A stretch of 64,000 bases of DNA, taken from NCBI RefSeq assembly GCF_910592395.1, contig NC_088321.1:4280001-4344000 (forward strand), read 5' to 3'. Positions within the stretch are counted from its first letter, which is position 1, and each line of letters begins with the position of its first letter. Origin of the DNA: Lineus longissimus (lineage: Eukaryota; Nemertea; Pilidiophora; Heteronemertea; Lineidae). Below, one piece after another: positions 1 through 10,474 of this stretch. A model generated the notes under the pieces. That model did not search any database, was not told the DNA's origin, and saw only the letters and a list, made by a program, of their open reading frames with translations. The position numbers and the translations under genes were made by a program.

Positions 1-1055
1 ACGTATCGATGCGCTTAATAAGCCTACGTCTGATAGTGCATACTCGACGAATATAAGGATATATTCGAAGGTCTTGTTTGTCTAGATGTGCCAGAGCATC
101 ATATTGAAATTGATTCATCAGTGAAACCAGTGATTCATGCGCCGAGGAAATTTCCCATTGCAATGCGGGATAGATTCAAAACTCAACTTGATCGATTGGT
201 TGGTATGAATGTGCTCAAAAAAGTGGATGAGCCCACTGATTGGGTAAATTCAATTGTGTTAGTTGAAAAATCAGATAAATCGCTACGTATTTGTTTAGAT
301 CCGAAAGATTTAAACACTGCTGTGAAACGGAAGCATTTTCCATTGATCACATTGGATGAAATTAGCACTAAACTCGCTGGGGCGAAGTACTTTACTGTTC
401 TTGACGCGTCCAATGGATTCTGGCAACAAAAGTTGGATACGGAAAGTTCTATGCTCACAACATTCAACACATGTTTTGGGAGATATCGCTTTCGCCGTCT
501 TCCGTTCTGAATCTCCTCGAGTGCTGAAGTGTTTAATAAAGCAGTGACGCAAATTCTGGAAAATTTGGAGGGAGTCATCAGCTACATCGACGATTTGTTA
601 GTCTGGGGACGCACGAAAGAGGAACACGACGAGCGACTTAGGAAAGTATTGGATCGCCTACGGGAGAAGGGGTTAAAGCTCAATAGACGCAAATGCAGAG
701 TTGGACTCTCAGAGGTTGTTCACATAGGAGGATTACTAAGCGCAGATGGGGTCAAACCGGACCCGCAGAAAGTACAAGCAATCGTGGATATGCCTTAACC
801 AGATTGCAAGGCCGCATTACGCAGATTTCTAGGATTAGTAACATACTTTGGAAAGTATTTGCTGAACTTGTCAGACATTACGTCACCGCTCAGGCAGCTT
901 CTTCCAGAAGATGCTGAGTGGGCTTGGCTGAAACAGCAGTCCGATGCTGTAGCACAATTAAAAATAATGTTGACAACAGCACCAATGCTGAAATTCTATG
1001 ATGTAACAAAACCAGTGACATTGACAGTTGATGCATCTCAGAAAGGACTAGGTGG
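1..1055 (+). pseudogene. Ty3/Gypsy pol, 5' half: reverse transcriptase and start of RNase H
   Basis: One reading frame runs from about 88 to 1055 and is cut off by the window edge on the left. It shows reverse transcriptase motifs: FTVLDASNGFWQ around 390-425 (catalytic Asp region) and YIDDLLV around 583-603. The start of RNase H (TVDASQKGLGG) lies at 1024-1055. Two nonsense codons interrupt it, TGA at 508-510 (where GGA would encode the conserved Gly after LPF) and TAA at 796-798. The frame stops where element A begins and resumes at 38380, so one retrotransposon was split by a later insertion. The 5' LTR, gag and protease lie outside the window. The element is dead as a protein-coding unit. 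Confidence 0.9.
1046..1055. repeat. Target-site duplication of element A, left copy
   Basis: GACTAGGTGG occurs here and at 38370-38379, flanking element A. Since the element itself starts with G, the true duplication is 8 to 10 bp. Removing element A and one copy rejoins the Gypsy RNase H frame exactly. Confidence 0.85.
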
Positions 1056-1375
1056 GGGTGTCTATAAAACGAAGATTGAAGATTGCAGAATCTATATAAC
1101 GCAGAGGTCAGAAAAGGTGGAAAACTATATAAAGAAGATTGAAGATTGCAGAATCTATAAAATGCAGAGGTCAGAAATTTACATCTTCAACAGTCAGGCA
1201 CTTGATTTTAGCATTTTCACATCTCTGAGAAACAAAGTCATTGAGAACAAAGTCATTTGAAACAATTCCGCACACTATCACTATTTTCAGAGTGTTGTTG
1301 TCAGATATATAAGGCCTTATGTACACAAAATCAACATCATGTACAGGAATTATTTTCATTTAGTGACGTATCCCG
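1056..1375 (+). repeat. Element A left terminal inverted repeat
   Basis: Inverted match to 38100-38369. The block GAAGATTGAAGATTGCAG occurs twice here (from 1071 and 1134) but once at the right end, so the left end holds a short duplication. Confidence 0.85.
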
Positions 1376-2450
1376 CCTAAATTAAGGAGGAGGTATCTTT
1401 AAAGGGTATTGTACATGATCACATAGTATGAATCGATTATTAGTCACCCTTTATTGTTATTTTGCCACTAGAAAAACTATAAAATGAAGAATTCCCGAAC
1501 TATAAAACGAAGATGCACTCAAAAATCATTGAAGAAAATGTGTTATCAATTTCAAACTTTGGCAACATGACATTTAAGCCAAAACGACCCTTTTCTATTG
1601 ATTTCAACAAATTCCACACACTTTCATTAATTTTCAGAGGGGGTGTGGTCGGGTATATAGGCCTAATGTACACAAAATCAACATTATGTACAGGAATTAT
1701 TTTCATTTATTGACGTATCACGCCTAAATTAAGGGGGAGGTATCTTCAAAGCGTACTGCACATGATCACATAGTATGAATCGATTATTAGTCACCCTTCA
1801 TTTTTTTTTTGGCATTAGAAAAACTATAAAATGAAGAACTCCCGAACTATAAAACGAAGATGCTCTCAAAAATCATTGAAGAAAATGTGTTATCAATTTC
1901 AAACTTTGGCAACATGACTTTCAAGCGGAAACGACCCTTTTCTATTGATTTTAACAAATTCCACACACTTTCATTAATTTTCAGAGGGGGTGTGGTCGGG
2001 TATATAGGCCTAATGTACACAAAATCAACATTATGTACAGGAATTATTTTCATTTATTGACGTATTACGTCTAAATTAAGGGGGAGGCATCTTCAAAGGG
2101 TATTGTACATGATCACATAGTATGAGTCGATTATTAGTGACCCTTCATTTTTAATTTGCCATTAGAAAAACTATAAAATGAAGAACTCCCGAACTATAAA
2201 ACGAAGATGCTCTCAAAAATCATTGAAGAAAATGTGTTATCAATTTCAAACTTTGGCAACATGACTTTCAAGCTAAAACGACCCTCTTCTATTGATTTCA
2301 ACAAATTCCACACACTTTCATTAATTTTCAGAGGGGGTGTGGTCGGGTATATAGGCCTAATGTACACAAAATCAACATTATGCACAGGAATTATTTTCAT
2401 TTATTGACGTATCACGCCTAAATTAAGGGGGAGGTATCTTTAAAGGGTAC
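1376..2450 (+). repeat. Subterminal satellite array, about 347-bp units, direct orientation
   Basis: Three units begin near 1384, 1734 and 2081, each with the same landmarks: CTATAAAATGAAGAA, ATTTTCAGAGGGGGTGTG, TATATAGGCCTAATGTACAC and GTCACCCTT/GTGACCCTT. Both strands carry 66-68 codon open frames in each unit. These follow from the repeat, and there is no sign that they encode protein. Confidence 0.85.
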
Positions 2451-2820
2451 AAATATTTGTTTTACAGGGTGGCCCAAAAAATGGACAAGCGAGTAGCAGT
2501 ACAGACACCCTGATTCGGTCCAGTAGGTTTAGCTCCAGGCCCTACTTAGTAAAGCAAAGTCGGGACCCTCGGAATTGTATGTTCCATGCAGAACAGTAAC
2601 GATTGCGAAAGAACATCTGACTTAGCTTCACAAAATAGGACCTTGGAGCTAAAACTACTGGAGAACTGGACCGAGTCGAGATATCTTGGTATCATTATTC
2701 TTGGAGAATGATTTTCCATGCATTGGTGTAGGTAGTTGTGAGTTCAGGGTCAGTTGAAGTATGCTGGTCAGTTTTTAGCTCACCTCTTAGCAGAGGTGAG
2801 CTTATCCCATACCGTGGCGT
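2451..2820. other. Element A interior, no gene seen
   Basis: Unique-looking sequence between the satellite array and the CGT microsatellite. No coding frame or known repeat recognised. Confidence 0.4.
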
Positions 2821-2827
2821 CCGTCGT

Positions 2828-2913
<86 letters not shown>

Positions 2914-2926
2914 CGTCGTCCGTTAG
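2820..2926 (+). repeat. (CGT)n microsatellite
   Basis: About 100 bp of almost perfect CGT/GTC repeat. It produces artificial poly-Ser and poly-Arg open frames on both strands, which are not genes. Confidence 0.95.
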
Positions 2927-3870
2927 CAGGGCACGTTTCGTAACTGTTAGAGCTATTGAGTTGAAACTTGGTACACATGTACCCTTATGTAATGACACCT
3001 GGGAGACCAAGTTTCGGTCCGATTCGTTTCATGGTTTGGCCACCAGGGGGCCAAACGTTAAAAGTGAAAATATGCAATATCTCCCTTAATAGTAGTCGGG
3101 AAATTTTGAAAAAAATATGGTTGGTACTTCTAGCAAAGGTGCATCATATATCCTCCGGGTTTTTGATTTGACCTCCTTTTCAAGGTCACAGAGGTCAAAT
3201 GGTGTAAATTAGCCGTTGGGATGTAATGATGGCACGTTTCTAAACTGCAATGACTATTGATACCAAATTTGGTACACATTTACCCCTTAGTCAGGTGATC
3301 TCAGGGACCGAAGTTTGGTCCAATATGATTCACCACTTGACCACCAGGGGGCAAAATCCAAAAACCTTAAAAATGTGATTATTCCTTAACTTCTTGCCCG
3401 ATTGCCACCAATTTGATATCATGGGTACATCTAACCACCATACAGTATATGTCACACAGGTTTTTAATTTGACCTTCTTGTCAAGGTCACAGAGGTCAAA
3501 TGGCGTAAATTGGCCGTCAGGCCGTAACTATGGCACGTTTCTTAACTGCAATGACTATTGATCACAAATTAAGTACACATGTACCCCTTGGTCAGGTGAT
3601 CTCAGGTACCGAAGTTTGGTGCGATCTGATTTGCCGTTTGGCCTCCAGGGAGGGGGCCAAATCCTAAATTCTTCAAAATGCCATTATTCCTAGTAATGAC
3701 TTGCCTGATTGGCACCAATTTTATATCATAGGTACATCTAATTCTAACAACCATTCAATGTGTCACCCGGGTCTTCTTTGATTTGACCTACTTTTCAAGG
3801 TCACAGAGGTCGAATGTACTGTAAATTGGCCATTTTGGGGAAATTGTAATTGCTTGGACCTACATCAAAC
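2927..3870 (+). repeat. About 300-bp repeat in three tandem copies
   Basis: GCACGTTTC recurs at about 2931, 3232 and 3533. Each unit contains a CACCAGGGGGC-like word and AAGGTCACAGAGGTC. Copies are diverged. No coding potential seen. Confidence 0.75.
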
Positions 3871-3973
3871 CTAACACTACATGACACAAGACCATGCTCT
3901 TTATCCATCTTTCCTCCACATGAGGTGAGCACAATGGCCCTGGCCATTTCATTTTGTCCAACCTGTAGTTCTT

Positions 3974-4738
3974 TCATTACCAGCTATTGCGGGCCTAGCA
4001 CACTCTGTTTTGAATAGAGGGAGACTCCATCATTCCTATTGTTTGAGATTGGAAAGGTGTGAATTAAACTGGCAATTAGCCTCCTGTGCATTGGTGCATA
4101 CAAACACTAAAATGTTTGGTTTTTGCTGATTTAGGGTCAAATAAATCAGCCAAAAGTTTTGAAAGCTTCACAAATGATTGTTGCAAGGAAGTACTTTATG
4201 ATAGTTTGCGAAATTTTGATTAATTCTAGGTGGAAAGTAATATTTTTCGCATATTTGTTGGGAAAAAAATTGAAAATCCTCCAATTTTCAACCCCCCTAT
4301 GGACACTATGAATTTTTCTCCAATAAAGCTGAAATCTTGGGAATATAATCCTAAGAGTTATATCAACCACGTCTGAAGTCGGGAGTTTGTATCAAATGTA
4401 TAGTTTCGGAGCTAGCGCAGCTAGAAAAGCCCCCAAAACCCACTTTCTCAGGAATTTACACTACGGGCTACGAGTGAAGCATTACAGATTTACCAAAATC
4501 TTCAACCTATAGATGGACACATCGAATTTCCATCCAAATCACTCCAAATTTTGCCAGTAAATACCTAGACATATATAGAATTATGTCAGAAGTCGGGAGT
4601 TGGGATTATTTTTACACCCCGCCCAAAAAGCCAACTTTATTGATATTTCCTATGCATTTTCCATTAGGCTTGCCAGGACCAATTAAGCAGGTGCACTAAT
4701 TGGCTTGATTGGCTCGGCCCGCAATAGCTGGTAATGTG
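3974..4738. mobile_element. Short inverted-repeat element (MITE-like, about 760 bp)
   Basis: CATTACCAGCTATTGCGGGC at 3976 is matched by its reverse complement at 4717-4736. The interior has no coding frame of note. No clear target duplication was found. Confidence 0.55.
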
Positions 4739-4739
4739 A

Positions 4740-5399
4740 ATTACCTGCACATTGTTCTACTCAGGGAGAAAATATTTTATCGATGAATATATTTGTAAAA
4801 TTCTTAAAAGGAATACAACTCGTCATTATATGAATTGTAGCTCAGCCATTGGATAATTAACAAATAAACTTGATTTTTTTTGAAACAGCCTTTACGTGAT
4901 ACTATATATTACTCCAAATGGATTTTATATTTCATCAGCTGAGGATTAACTACAATTATTAAAAACTACAAAATTATTACAAACTACAGGATTAACTGTT
5001 GTATGAGAATCTTTGGTCAGAGTAGACTTTTAATCTTACAGGGATTCGTATGCCAATACGCCAAAACCGATAGGGCAAATATCAATTTTGGGCATCTTGG
5101 CATCCAGCCCATTAAGCCACAGAAATATGAGATCAATCGGGCAACCCGTTCTTGGGTTACGGTCCGGAACAAGAAATCCAAGATGTCCACCTGGCGGCGG
5201 CTATATTGAAGATCGGATCACATTCAAAATCAATAGTCCATCCCATTACGCCACAGAAATATGAGATTAATCGGGCAACCCGTTCTTGAGTTCCGGTCCG
5301 GAACACGAAAAAAGCGGCGGCGGCGGACGATGGAAACTGGCGGAAACCCTCTGAGAACAAAATGCCCCCATACCCTCTGAGAACAGAATGCCCCTATCG
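4740..5399. other. Element A interior with an internal direct repeat, no gene
   Basis: AT-rich to 5030. From 5100 a block including CCACAGAAATATGAGAT and CGGGCAACCCGTTCTTG occurs twice (about 5110 and 5243). Nothing coding recognised. Confidence 0.4.
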
Positions 5400-7212
5400 A
5401 CTTTAAATATACTTCCCCCTTAATTTAGATGGGTACTTCAATAAATGAAAATAATTCCTGTACATGATGTTGATTTTGTGTACATTAGGCTTATATACCT
5501 GACCACACCCCCTCTGAAAATTAATGAAAGTGTGTGGAATTTGTTGAAATCAATAGAAAAGGGTCGTTTTGGCTTGAAAGTCATGTTGCCAAAGTTTGAA
5601 ATTGATAACACATTTTCTTCAATGATTTTTAAGTGCATCTTCGTTTTATAGTTCGGGAGTTCTTCATTTTATAGGTTTTCTAATGGCAAAATAAAAATGA
5701 AGGGTGACTAATAATAGACTCATACTATGTGATCATGTACAATACCCTTTGAAGATACCTCCCTCTGAATTTAGGCGTGATACGTCAATAAATGAAAATA
5801 ATTCATGTACATAATGTTGATCTTGTGTACATTAGGCCTATATACCCGACCACACCCCCTCTGAAAATTAATGAAAGTGTGTGGAATTTGTTGAAATCAA
5901 TAGAAGAGGGTCGTTTTGGCTTGAAAGTCATGTTGCCAAAGTTTGAAATTGATAACACATTTTCTTCAATGATTTTTGAGAGCATCTTCGTTTTATAGTT
6001 CGGGAATTCTTCATTTTATAGTTTTCTAATGGCAAAATAACAATGAAGGGTGACTAATAATCGATTCATACTATGTGATCATGTGCAGTACCCTCTAAAG
6101 ATACATCTTCCATAATTTAGACGTAATACGTCAATAAATGAAAATAATTCCTATACATAATGTTGATTTTGTGTACATTAGGCCTATATACCCGACCACA
6201 CCCCCTCTGAAAATTAATGAAAGTGTGTGGAATTTGTTGAAATCAATAGAAAAGGGTCGTTTTGGCTTGAAAGTCATGTTGCCAAAGTTTGAAATTGATA
6301 ACACATTTTCTTCAATGATTTTTGAGAGCATCTTCGTTTTATAGTTCGGGATTTCTTCATTTTATAGTTTTTCTAATGGCAAAATAACAATGAAGGGTCA
6401 CTAATAATCGACTCATACTATGTGATCATGTGCAGTACCCTTTAAAGATACATCTTCCCCGATTTAGACGTAATACGTCAATAAATGAAAATAATTCCTG
6501 TACATAATGTTGATTTTGTGTAGGCCTACATTAGGCCTATATACCTGACCCGACCCTTTGAAAATTAATGAAAGTGTGTGGAATTTGTTGAAATCAATAG
6601 AAAAGGGTCGTTTTGGCTTGAAAGTCATGTTGCCAAAGTTTGAAATTCATAACTCATTTTCTTCAATGATTTTTGAGTGCATCTTCGTTTTATAGTTCGG
6701 GAGTTCTTCATTTTATAGTTTTCTAATGGCAAAATAACAATGAAGGGTCACTAATAATCGACTCATGTGCAGTACGCTTTAAAGATACATCTTCCCCAAT
6801 TTAGACGTAATACGTCAATAAATGAAAATAATTCCTGTACATAATGTTGATTTTGTGTACATTAGGCTTATATACCCGACCACACCCCCTTTGAAAATTA
6901 ATGAAAGTGTGTGGAATTTGTTGAAATCAATAGAAAAGGGTCGTTTTGGCTTGAAAGTCATGTTGCCAAAGTTTGAAATTGATAACACATTTTCTTCAAT
7001 GATTTTTGAGAGCATCTTCGTTTTATAGTTCGGGAGTTCTTCATTTTATAGTTTTTCTAATGGCAAAATAACAATGAAGGGTGACTAATAATCGACTCAT
7101 ACTATGTGATCATGTACAATACCCTCCGAAGATACCTCCCCCTTAATTTAGGCGTGATACGTCAATGAATAAAAATAATTCCTGTACATAATGTTGATTT
7201 TGTGTACATTAG
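5400..7212 (-). repeat. Subterminal satellite array, about 347-bp units, inverted
   Basis: Five units (landmarks near 5445, 5792, 6138, 6485, 6822) plus a partial one from 7165, in reverse orientation to 1376-2450. The last unit stops abruptly at GTGTACATTAG (7212) where element B begins. The same unit type resumes at 37957. Confidence 0.85.
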
Positions 7213-7546
7213 CAACGTAGTCTCCTCCAAACAAACGTGGTATATGTACGATTGACATCTGGCCTTTATATCGTGGGCATTCTATGATTAATGAACAGCC
7301 AATCAGGAGTCCGTTATAGTGAAGGAGGTTAGGTTGTTGATCTTTTGTTTTAATATATGGTCACTGCCCGCTCGTCCCCGCTCCCCGGGCGCCCGCCCCC
7401 CCCGCCCCCCTCCGATTCCACCCTACCATAGACCCCGCATTTAGGCCCTACCCTTTTTAGTGCAGGCAATGCTTTGAATTACCGAACATCTGCCTTTGAC
7501 ATCCCCGTTATGCGCTCCGACCGTGCGCCCCGACCAGTACGAACTG

Positions 7547-7725
7547 CCGGTGTAAAAGTAGAAAATGTCCCCTGGAAAAAGTGTCCGGCCCTATTGTATT
7601 CTGCTATAATAGTGATATTTTGATGGTCCTATTATCTGGTCTATCGAGACCATGACTGAAGCGCATAATAGAATCCTTTGTTACCCGGACATTCTATCCT
7701 AGGACATTTTAAACTTCTACACCGG
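7547..7725. mobile_element. Small inverted-repeat MITE
   Basis: CCGGTGTAAAAGTAGAAAATG at the left is matched by an imperfect reverse complement ending CTTCTACACCGG. Length about 180 bp, non-coding. A C-rich tract lies just outside at 7378-7420. Confidence 0.5.
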
Positions 7726-7889
7726 TCCAGTGTAATCGTTATTGTAGTCCTCTGAAGATATCAGCCCGAGTCAGCTTACAAGCACAAAGAAAATAGTGGA
7801 AGAGTACCCTCCCCTGATCCCCACCCATAAACGTGCCCGCCCACGGACCCCAACCACCACCACGCCTTTGGCTGCACATTGATTTTTTT

Positions 7890-7895
7890 ACTCTC
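7890..7895. repeat. Polinton 1 target-site duplication, left (ACTCTC)
   Basis: Identical to 25397-25402. Six base pairs is the known Polinton target duplication length. Confidence 0.9.
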
Positions 7896-8025
7896 AGAAT
7901 ATATGTATTGCGGTGGTAGGAACTAGGTTATGTTTTAGGCCCTTTTGACAAAAGACCTTACAGGTCTTTTGCCCCAAATAAGCCTACAACCCCCAAAGAA
8001 CCATCCACCGCAATACATATATTCT
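7896..8025 (+). repeat. Polinton 1 left terminal inverted repeat, itself a palindrome
   Basis: Starts AGAATATATGTATTGCGGTG and ends with the reverse complement of the same word, so the 130-bp repeat folds into one imperfect hairpin. The apex is AAGACCT, TAC, AGGTCTT. The match to the right end stops exactly at the foot of the hairpin. Confidence 0.9.
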
Positions 8026-8182
8026 TCAATGAAATTACTGTAGAAATCATCATGTCAGCTTTAACAAAATATCGATCGTATTACGGGGAAAACACTACCT
8101 CGTAAACCAGCCAATACGAGGAAAATCCAATTAAGTCATTTCGCAGTAAGTGACTCAGTATCATACTCTACTTTCTAGTTGT

Positions 8183-8271
8183 GACTCTCTTAGAAGAGAA
8201 TCCAATCAATCTGACCTAGATATTCTCTTAGAAGAGAATCCAATGACCTAGTTATTCTCTTCTAAGAGAAT
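8183..8271. promoter_or_regulatory. Three spaced 18-bp palindromes
   Basis: ATTCTCTTAGAAGAGAAT at 8222-8239, a centre variant ATTCTCTTCTAAGAGAAT at 8254-8271, and an imperfect copy at 8183-8202. They lie 75-160 bp before the capsid start in the only sizeable left-end non-coding region. They could be operator or origin sites for a dimeric protein; function is inferred only. Confidence 0.5.
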
Positions 8272-8344
8272 CTTATTGATTAGTACGTTTGCGAAATGAG
8301 TGATCTTCAAAGTCCACATAATTTTACTAGTAAATAAATAGAAA

Positions 8345-8781
8345 ATGGCAACAGGATATTTATTAAATACCGAAAGGGCACATAAGATTCCACTTGGTTT
8401 GAAAGCTGAGAGGCAGCATCATATCATTACTCATAACCCCTCATCTGCTAACCCCAAAGAAACTTTGTATGTTAGAATACCGGCATTGCGAGAGAATACA
8501 TTCTTTGTACCTAAATCTCTTTATCTGTCTGCTGATGTAACCATTTCTGGTGATTCTAAAAATAGTGTTGTAAATAATCTTGGTAGAAACCTGATTTCAA
8601 AGATGGTGGTTAAGATAGTCGTCTACACGGATCAGGAAAGAAGCTTCAGAACACAAAAGATGGTATTCAATTATCTGTTACAAAGAAATCTGGAAAGGGA
8701 CCATACAAAATGCACATATTCGTGGTTTCTGACGCCCAGGTTAACATTCAGAATTCTCAGATTGCTTCACTCCAACACTGA
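8345..8781 (+). pseudogene. Major capsid protein (DJR fold), internally deleted
   Basis: The first 90 or so codons match the N-terminus of Polinton major capsid proteins (YVRIPALRENTFFVP; LGRNLISKMVVK). At about 8617 the sequence jumps to the extreme C-terminal part of the same gene, which then lies in another frame and ends at TGA 8779-8781 after a VVSDAQVNI motif. The middle of the double jelly roll, of the order of 1.1 kb judged from the second Polinton, is missing. The open frame running on to 8809 is partly out-of-frame reading. Double jelly-roll capsid proteins form the trimeric capsomers of Polinton-type virions; this copy cannot. The start context is AAATAGAAAATGG. Confidence 0.8.
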
Positions 8782-8859
8782 AACAAAAGTTCGTACAACA
8801 CTAAATTAAATACTAAATACTAGATAATGAGTTTTACTAGTGATTTTCTAAGTAATTAA

Positions 8860-9096
8860 ATGGATACACCAGGAAAGAAAGATATCATAAATACACTGTA
8901 TCAAAGTTTACTGTTGGCATCAACAACAATTGGTTACTCTATGCTACTGAAAAGGTTCTTGAGAATCAATATTGGTCCCCCAAGTCAGGCCAACCTAGAG
9001 GAAATTCTTAAACTGGGTGGAACTGTAGCTATTAGTAATGGAACATTAGAGTACCTTTACGATCAAGGAATCCTACCCAGAAATATTATGAAGTAA
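8860..9096 (+). CDS. Small Polinton membrane protein, 78 aa
   Basis: Intact 78-codon frame starting in ATTAAATGG, 79 bp after the capsid remnant. Residues 12-30 (TLYQSLLLASTTIGYSMLL) are hydrophobic and could span a membrane; the C-terminal half is predicted helical. The gene lies between capsid and penton genes in both Polintons of this window (decayed copy at 49080-49312), so it is a conserved structural-cluster gene. I recognise the protein type from other animal Polintons but know of no assigned function. A virion membrane or minor capsid role is an inference from position. Confidence 0.7.
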   Translation: MDTPGKKDIINTLYQSLLLASTTIGYSMLLKRFLRINIGPPSQANLEEILKLGGTVAISNGTLEYLYDQGILPRNIMK

Positions 9097-9153
9097 GAAT
9101 AATTTACTTATTTGATAAAAGGTAAATTTGAAAACGAAAATTTGCTTAACTAA

Positions 9154-9930
9154 ATGGTTACTGTAATGAACATAGATTCAAGTGACTATCCAGATCAGAG
9201 TTCAAGTGATTTAACAGTCAATCTCAAGACTGAAATTCAGGATGCATGTAGCATCACTTTAACTTTTGCAGTAATACCTTGTACATTCTACAACATCAGT
9301 GCGGCCAGGGAGAATAACCGAATCAAAGTTAAGGGGTTTGATGTGGCAGAGATTACGCTACCAGATGGTCTTTATGACCTACAGAGCTTTTCAAAAGTAT
9401 TTGCGGATAAGTTGAAAGAAAATAGTATGAGTAGAGGTGCTGTCAGATTTGACCTTGAAGAACCAACAGGTAAGGCCATCTTACACTTCCTAAAGGGAAA
9501 AAATGAGGCGCATTATCAGATCTATTTTCTTGGTAAAAGTAATGAATTATTTGGCATGAAAACAGAATGGCCTTACCCTTTAGACAATAAAAGTAAGGAT
9601 AATGTTGTAAGCGAGAAACCCATCAATTTTAGACCAATTAACAATTTTGTTTTTCACTGTGACATAATCGAATCTAATAGTGTATTAAGTAATGGTGAAG
9701 CATCTGATGTGCTAACCACAAGACCAATAAAGGAAGCTAATTTTGGAGATTTAATAGCATACACATTTGAGAAACCAATAGCAATTCCCTGTAAACCAAG
9801 ATTCAATAAGCTGAATATTCGCTTAACTGATGAAAAAGGTGACATCATCGATCTTAATGGTCATAATGTACAGTACCAATTGGTATTAACTCGAGCTATG
9901 CTCTCAGGACAAAGTCCGACACATCATTGA
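9154..9930 (+). CDS. Penton-like minor capsid protein, 258 aa
   Basis: Start in ACTAAATGG. The N-terminus (NIDSSDYPDQSSSDLTVNL, followed by an IPCTFYNIS motif) is the usual opening of Polinton and PLV penton-base proteins, which have a single jelly-roll fold and sit at capsid vertices. The frame is intact. The last residues TRAMLSGQSPTHH are not penton sequence: they are the translation of a double-hairpin repeat at 9891-9919. The Polinton 2 homologue ends without it. The C-terminal strand region (FNKLNIRLTDEKGDIIDLNG) is conserved between both copies. Confidence 0.8.
   Translation: MVTVMNIDSSDYPDQSSSDLTVNLKTEIQDACSITLTFAVIPCTFYNISAARENNRIKVKGFDVAEITLPDGLYDLQSFSKVFADKLKENSMSRGAVRFDLEEPTGKAILHFLKGKNEAHYQIYFLGKSNELFGMKTEWPYPLDNKSKDNVVSEKPINFRPINNFVFHCDIIESNSVLSNGEASDVLTTRPIKEANFGDLIAYTFEKPIAIPCKPRFNKLNIRLTDEKGDIIDLNGHNVQYQLVLTRAMLSGQSPTHH
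9891..9919 (+). repeat. Double-hairpin repeat in penton gene
   Basis: Full + copy, second loop AAA. It encodes RAMLSGQSP in the penton tail. The matching site in Polinton 2 (about 50050) is empty. Confidence 0.9.
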
Positions 9931-9952
9931 AATTAAAATTCGTTGAAATTAA

Positions 9953-10411
9953 ATGGCTGGCATTGGTATGTTATTTGGATCTGCAATAATCAATGGATTA
10001 GCATTCACTGGATCCGGTTACCTTTTCAAGTCACTAGACAAAAACGGTTATGAAGATGAAGTGAAAAGACATGATTTGGCTCAGGAGCAATTACAGAAGG
10101 CCTCCACAGAATGGGAGGAGCATAGAAAGAGTACTATTGACTTTGTTAATCTTGAATTAAAGAGAGAAAGAGACGCTTCTATTGATTTTAACAATACTGA
10201 TTCAGCACTTACTGTTTACAATCATTTACATCCAGAAAGAACTATTGTACTACCTCAGCGACCACAATTAAGTGATTACTACCAACCTAGTGATGAAATG
10301 AAGAAATACGAGTACCTATGGATTATCCTAGGACTTAGTGGTTTAGGGTTAATAATTGATTATTTTACTAGAGTTAGAAAGACTAAGACCACTGATCGGG
10401 CACAGTCCTGA
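9953..10411 (+). CDS. Conserved Polinton membrane/coil protein, 152 aa
   Basis: Starts in ATTAAATGG. N-terminal hydrophobic Gly/Ala-rich segment (residues 2-25), charged helical centre (residues 32-85, EVKRHDLAQEQLQ then ELKRERD), a PQRPQLSDYYQPS loop, and a C-terminal membrane segment at about 122-139 followed by basic residues. This layout is common in animal Polintons; function unknown, probably a virion component given its place beside penton. The last residues (TTDRAQS) and the stop come from a partial double-hairpin repeat; the Polinton 2 copy ends earlier (RKRN). Confidence 0.7.
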   Translation: MAGIGMLFGSAIINGLAFTGSGYLFKSLDKNGYEDEVKRHDLAQEQLQKASTEWEEHRKSTIDFVNLELKRERDASIDFNNTDSALTVYNHLHPERTIVLPQRPQLSDYYQPSDEMKKYEYLWIILGLSGLGLIIDYFTRVRKTKTTDRAQS

Positions 10412-10462
10412 TGATCGGGCACAGTCCTGATGATCGGACACAGTCCTGAGAGCATAGCTCGA
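10393..10462 (-). repeat. Double-hairpin repeat, one full and two half copies
   Basis: Full reverse copy at 10434-10462. Two direct copies of a 19-bp half unit (GATCGGGCACAGTCCTGAT) precede it. The cluster lies between the convergent 3' ends of the 152-aa gene and the ATPase gene and provides the stop codon of the former. Confidence 0.85.
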
Positions 10463-10474
10463 TCAGAAGCGGGA

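Noticed and set aside
2738-3089. Poly-Ser and poly-Arg open frames
   Set aside because: Produced by the CGT microsatellite.
1500-7028. Repeated 66-68 codon frames on both strands (MKIIPVHNVDF..., MLSKIIEENV...)
   Set aside because: They follow the 347-bp satellite units, occur in both strands of each unit, and show no sign of selection for protein.
7896-8025. Left and right 130-bp palindromes as two independent MITE insertions
   Set aside because: Neither has its own target duplication, while ACTCTC flanks the pair as a whole and the enclosed genes are a Polinton set.
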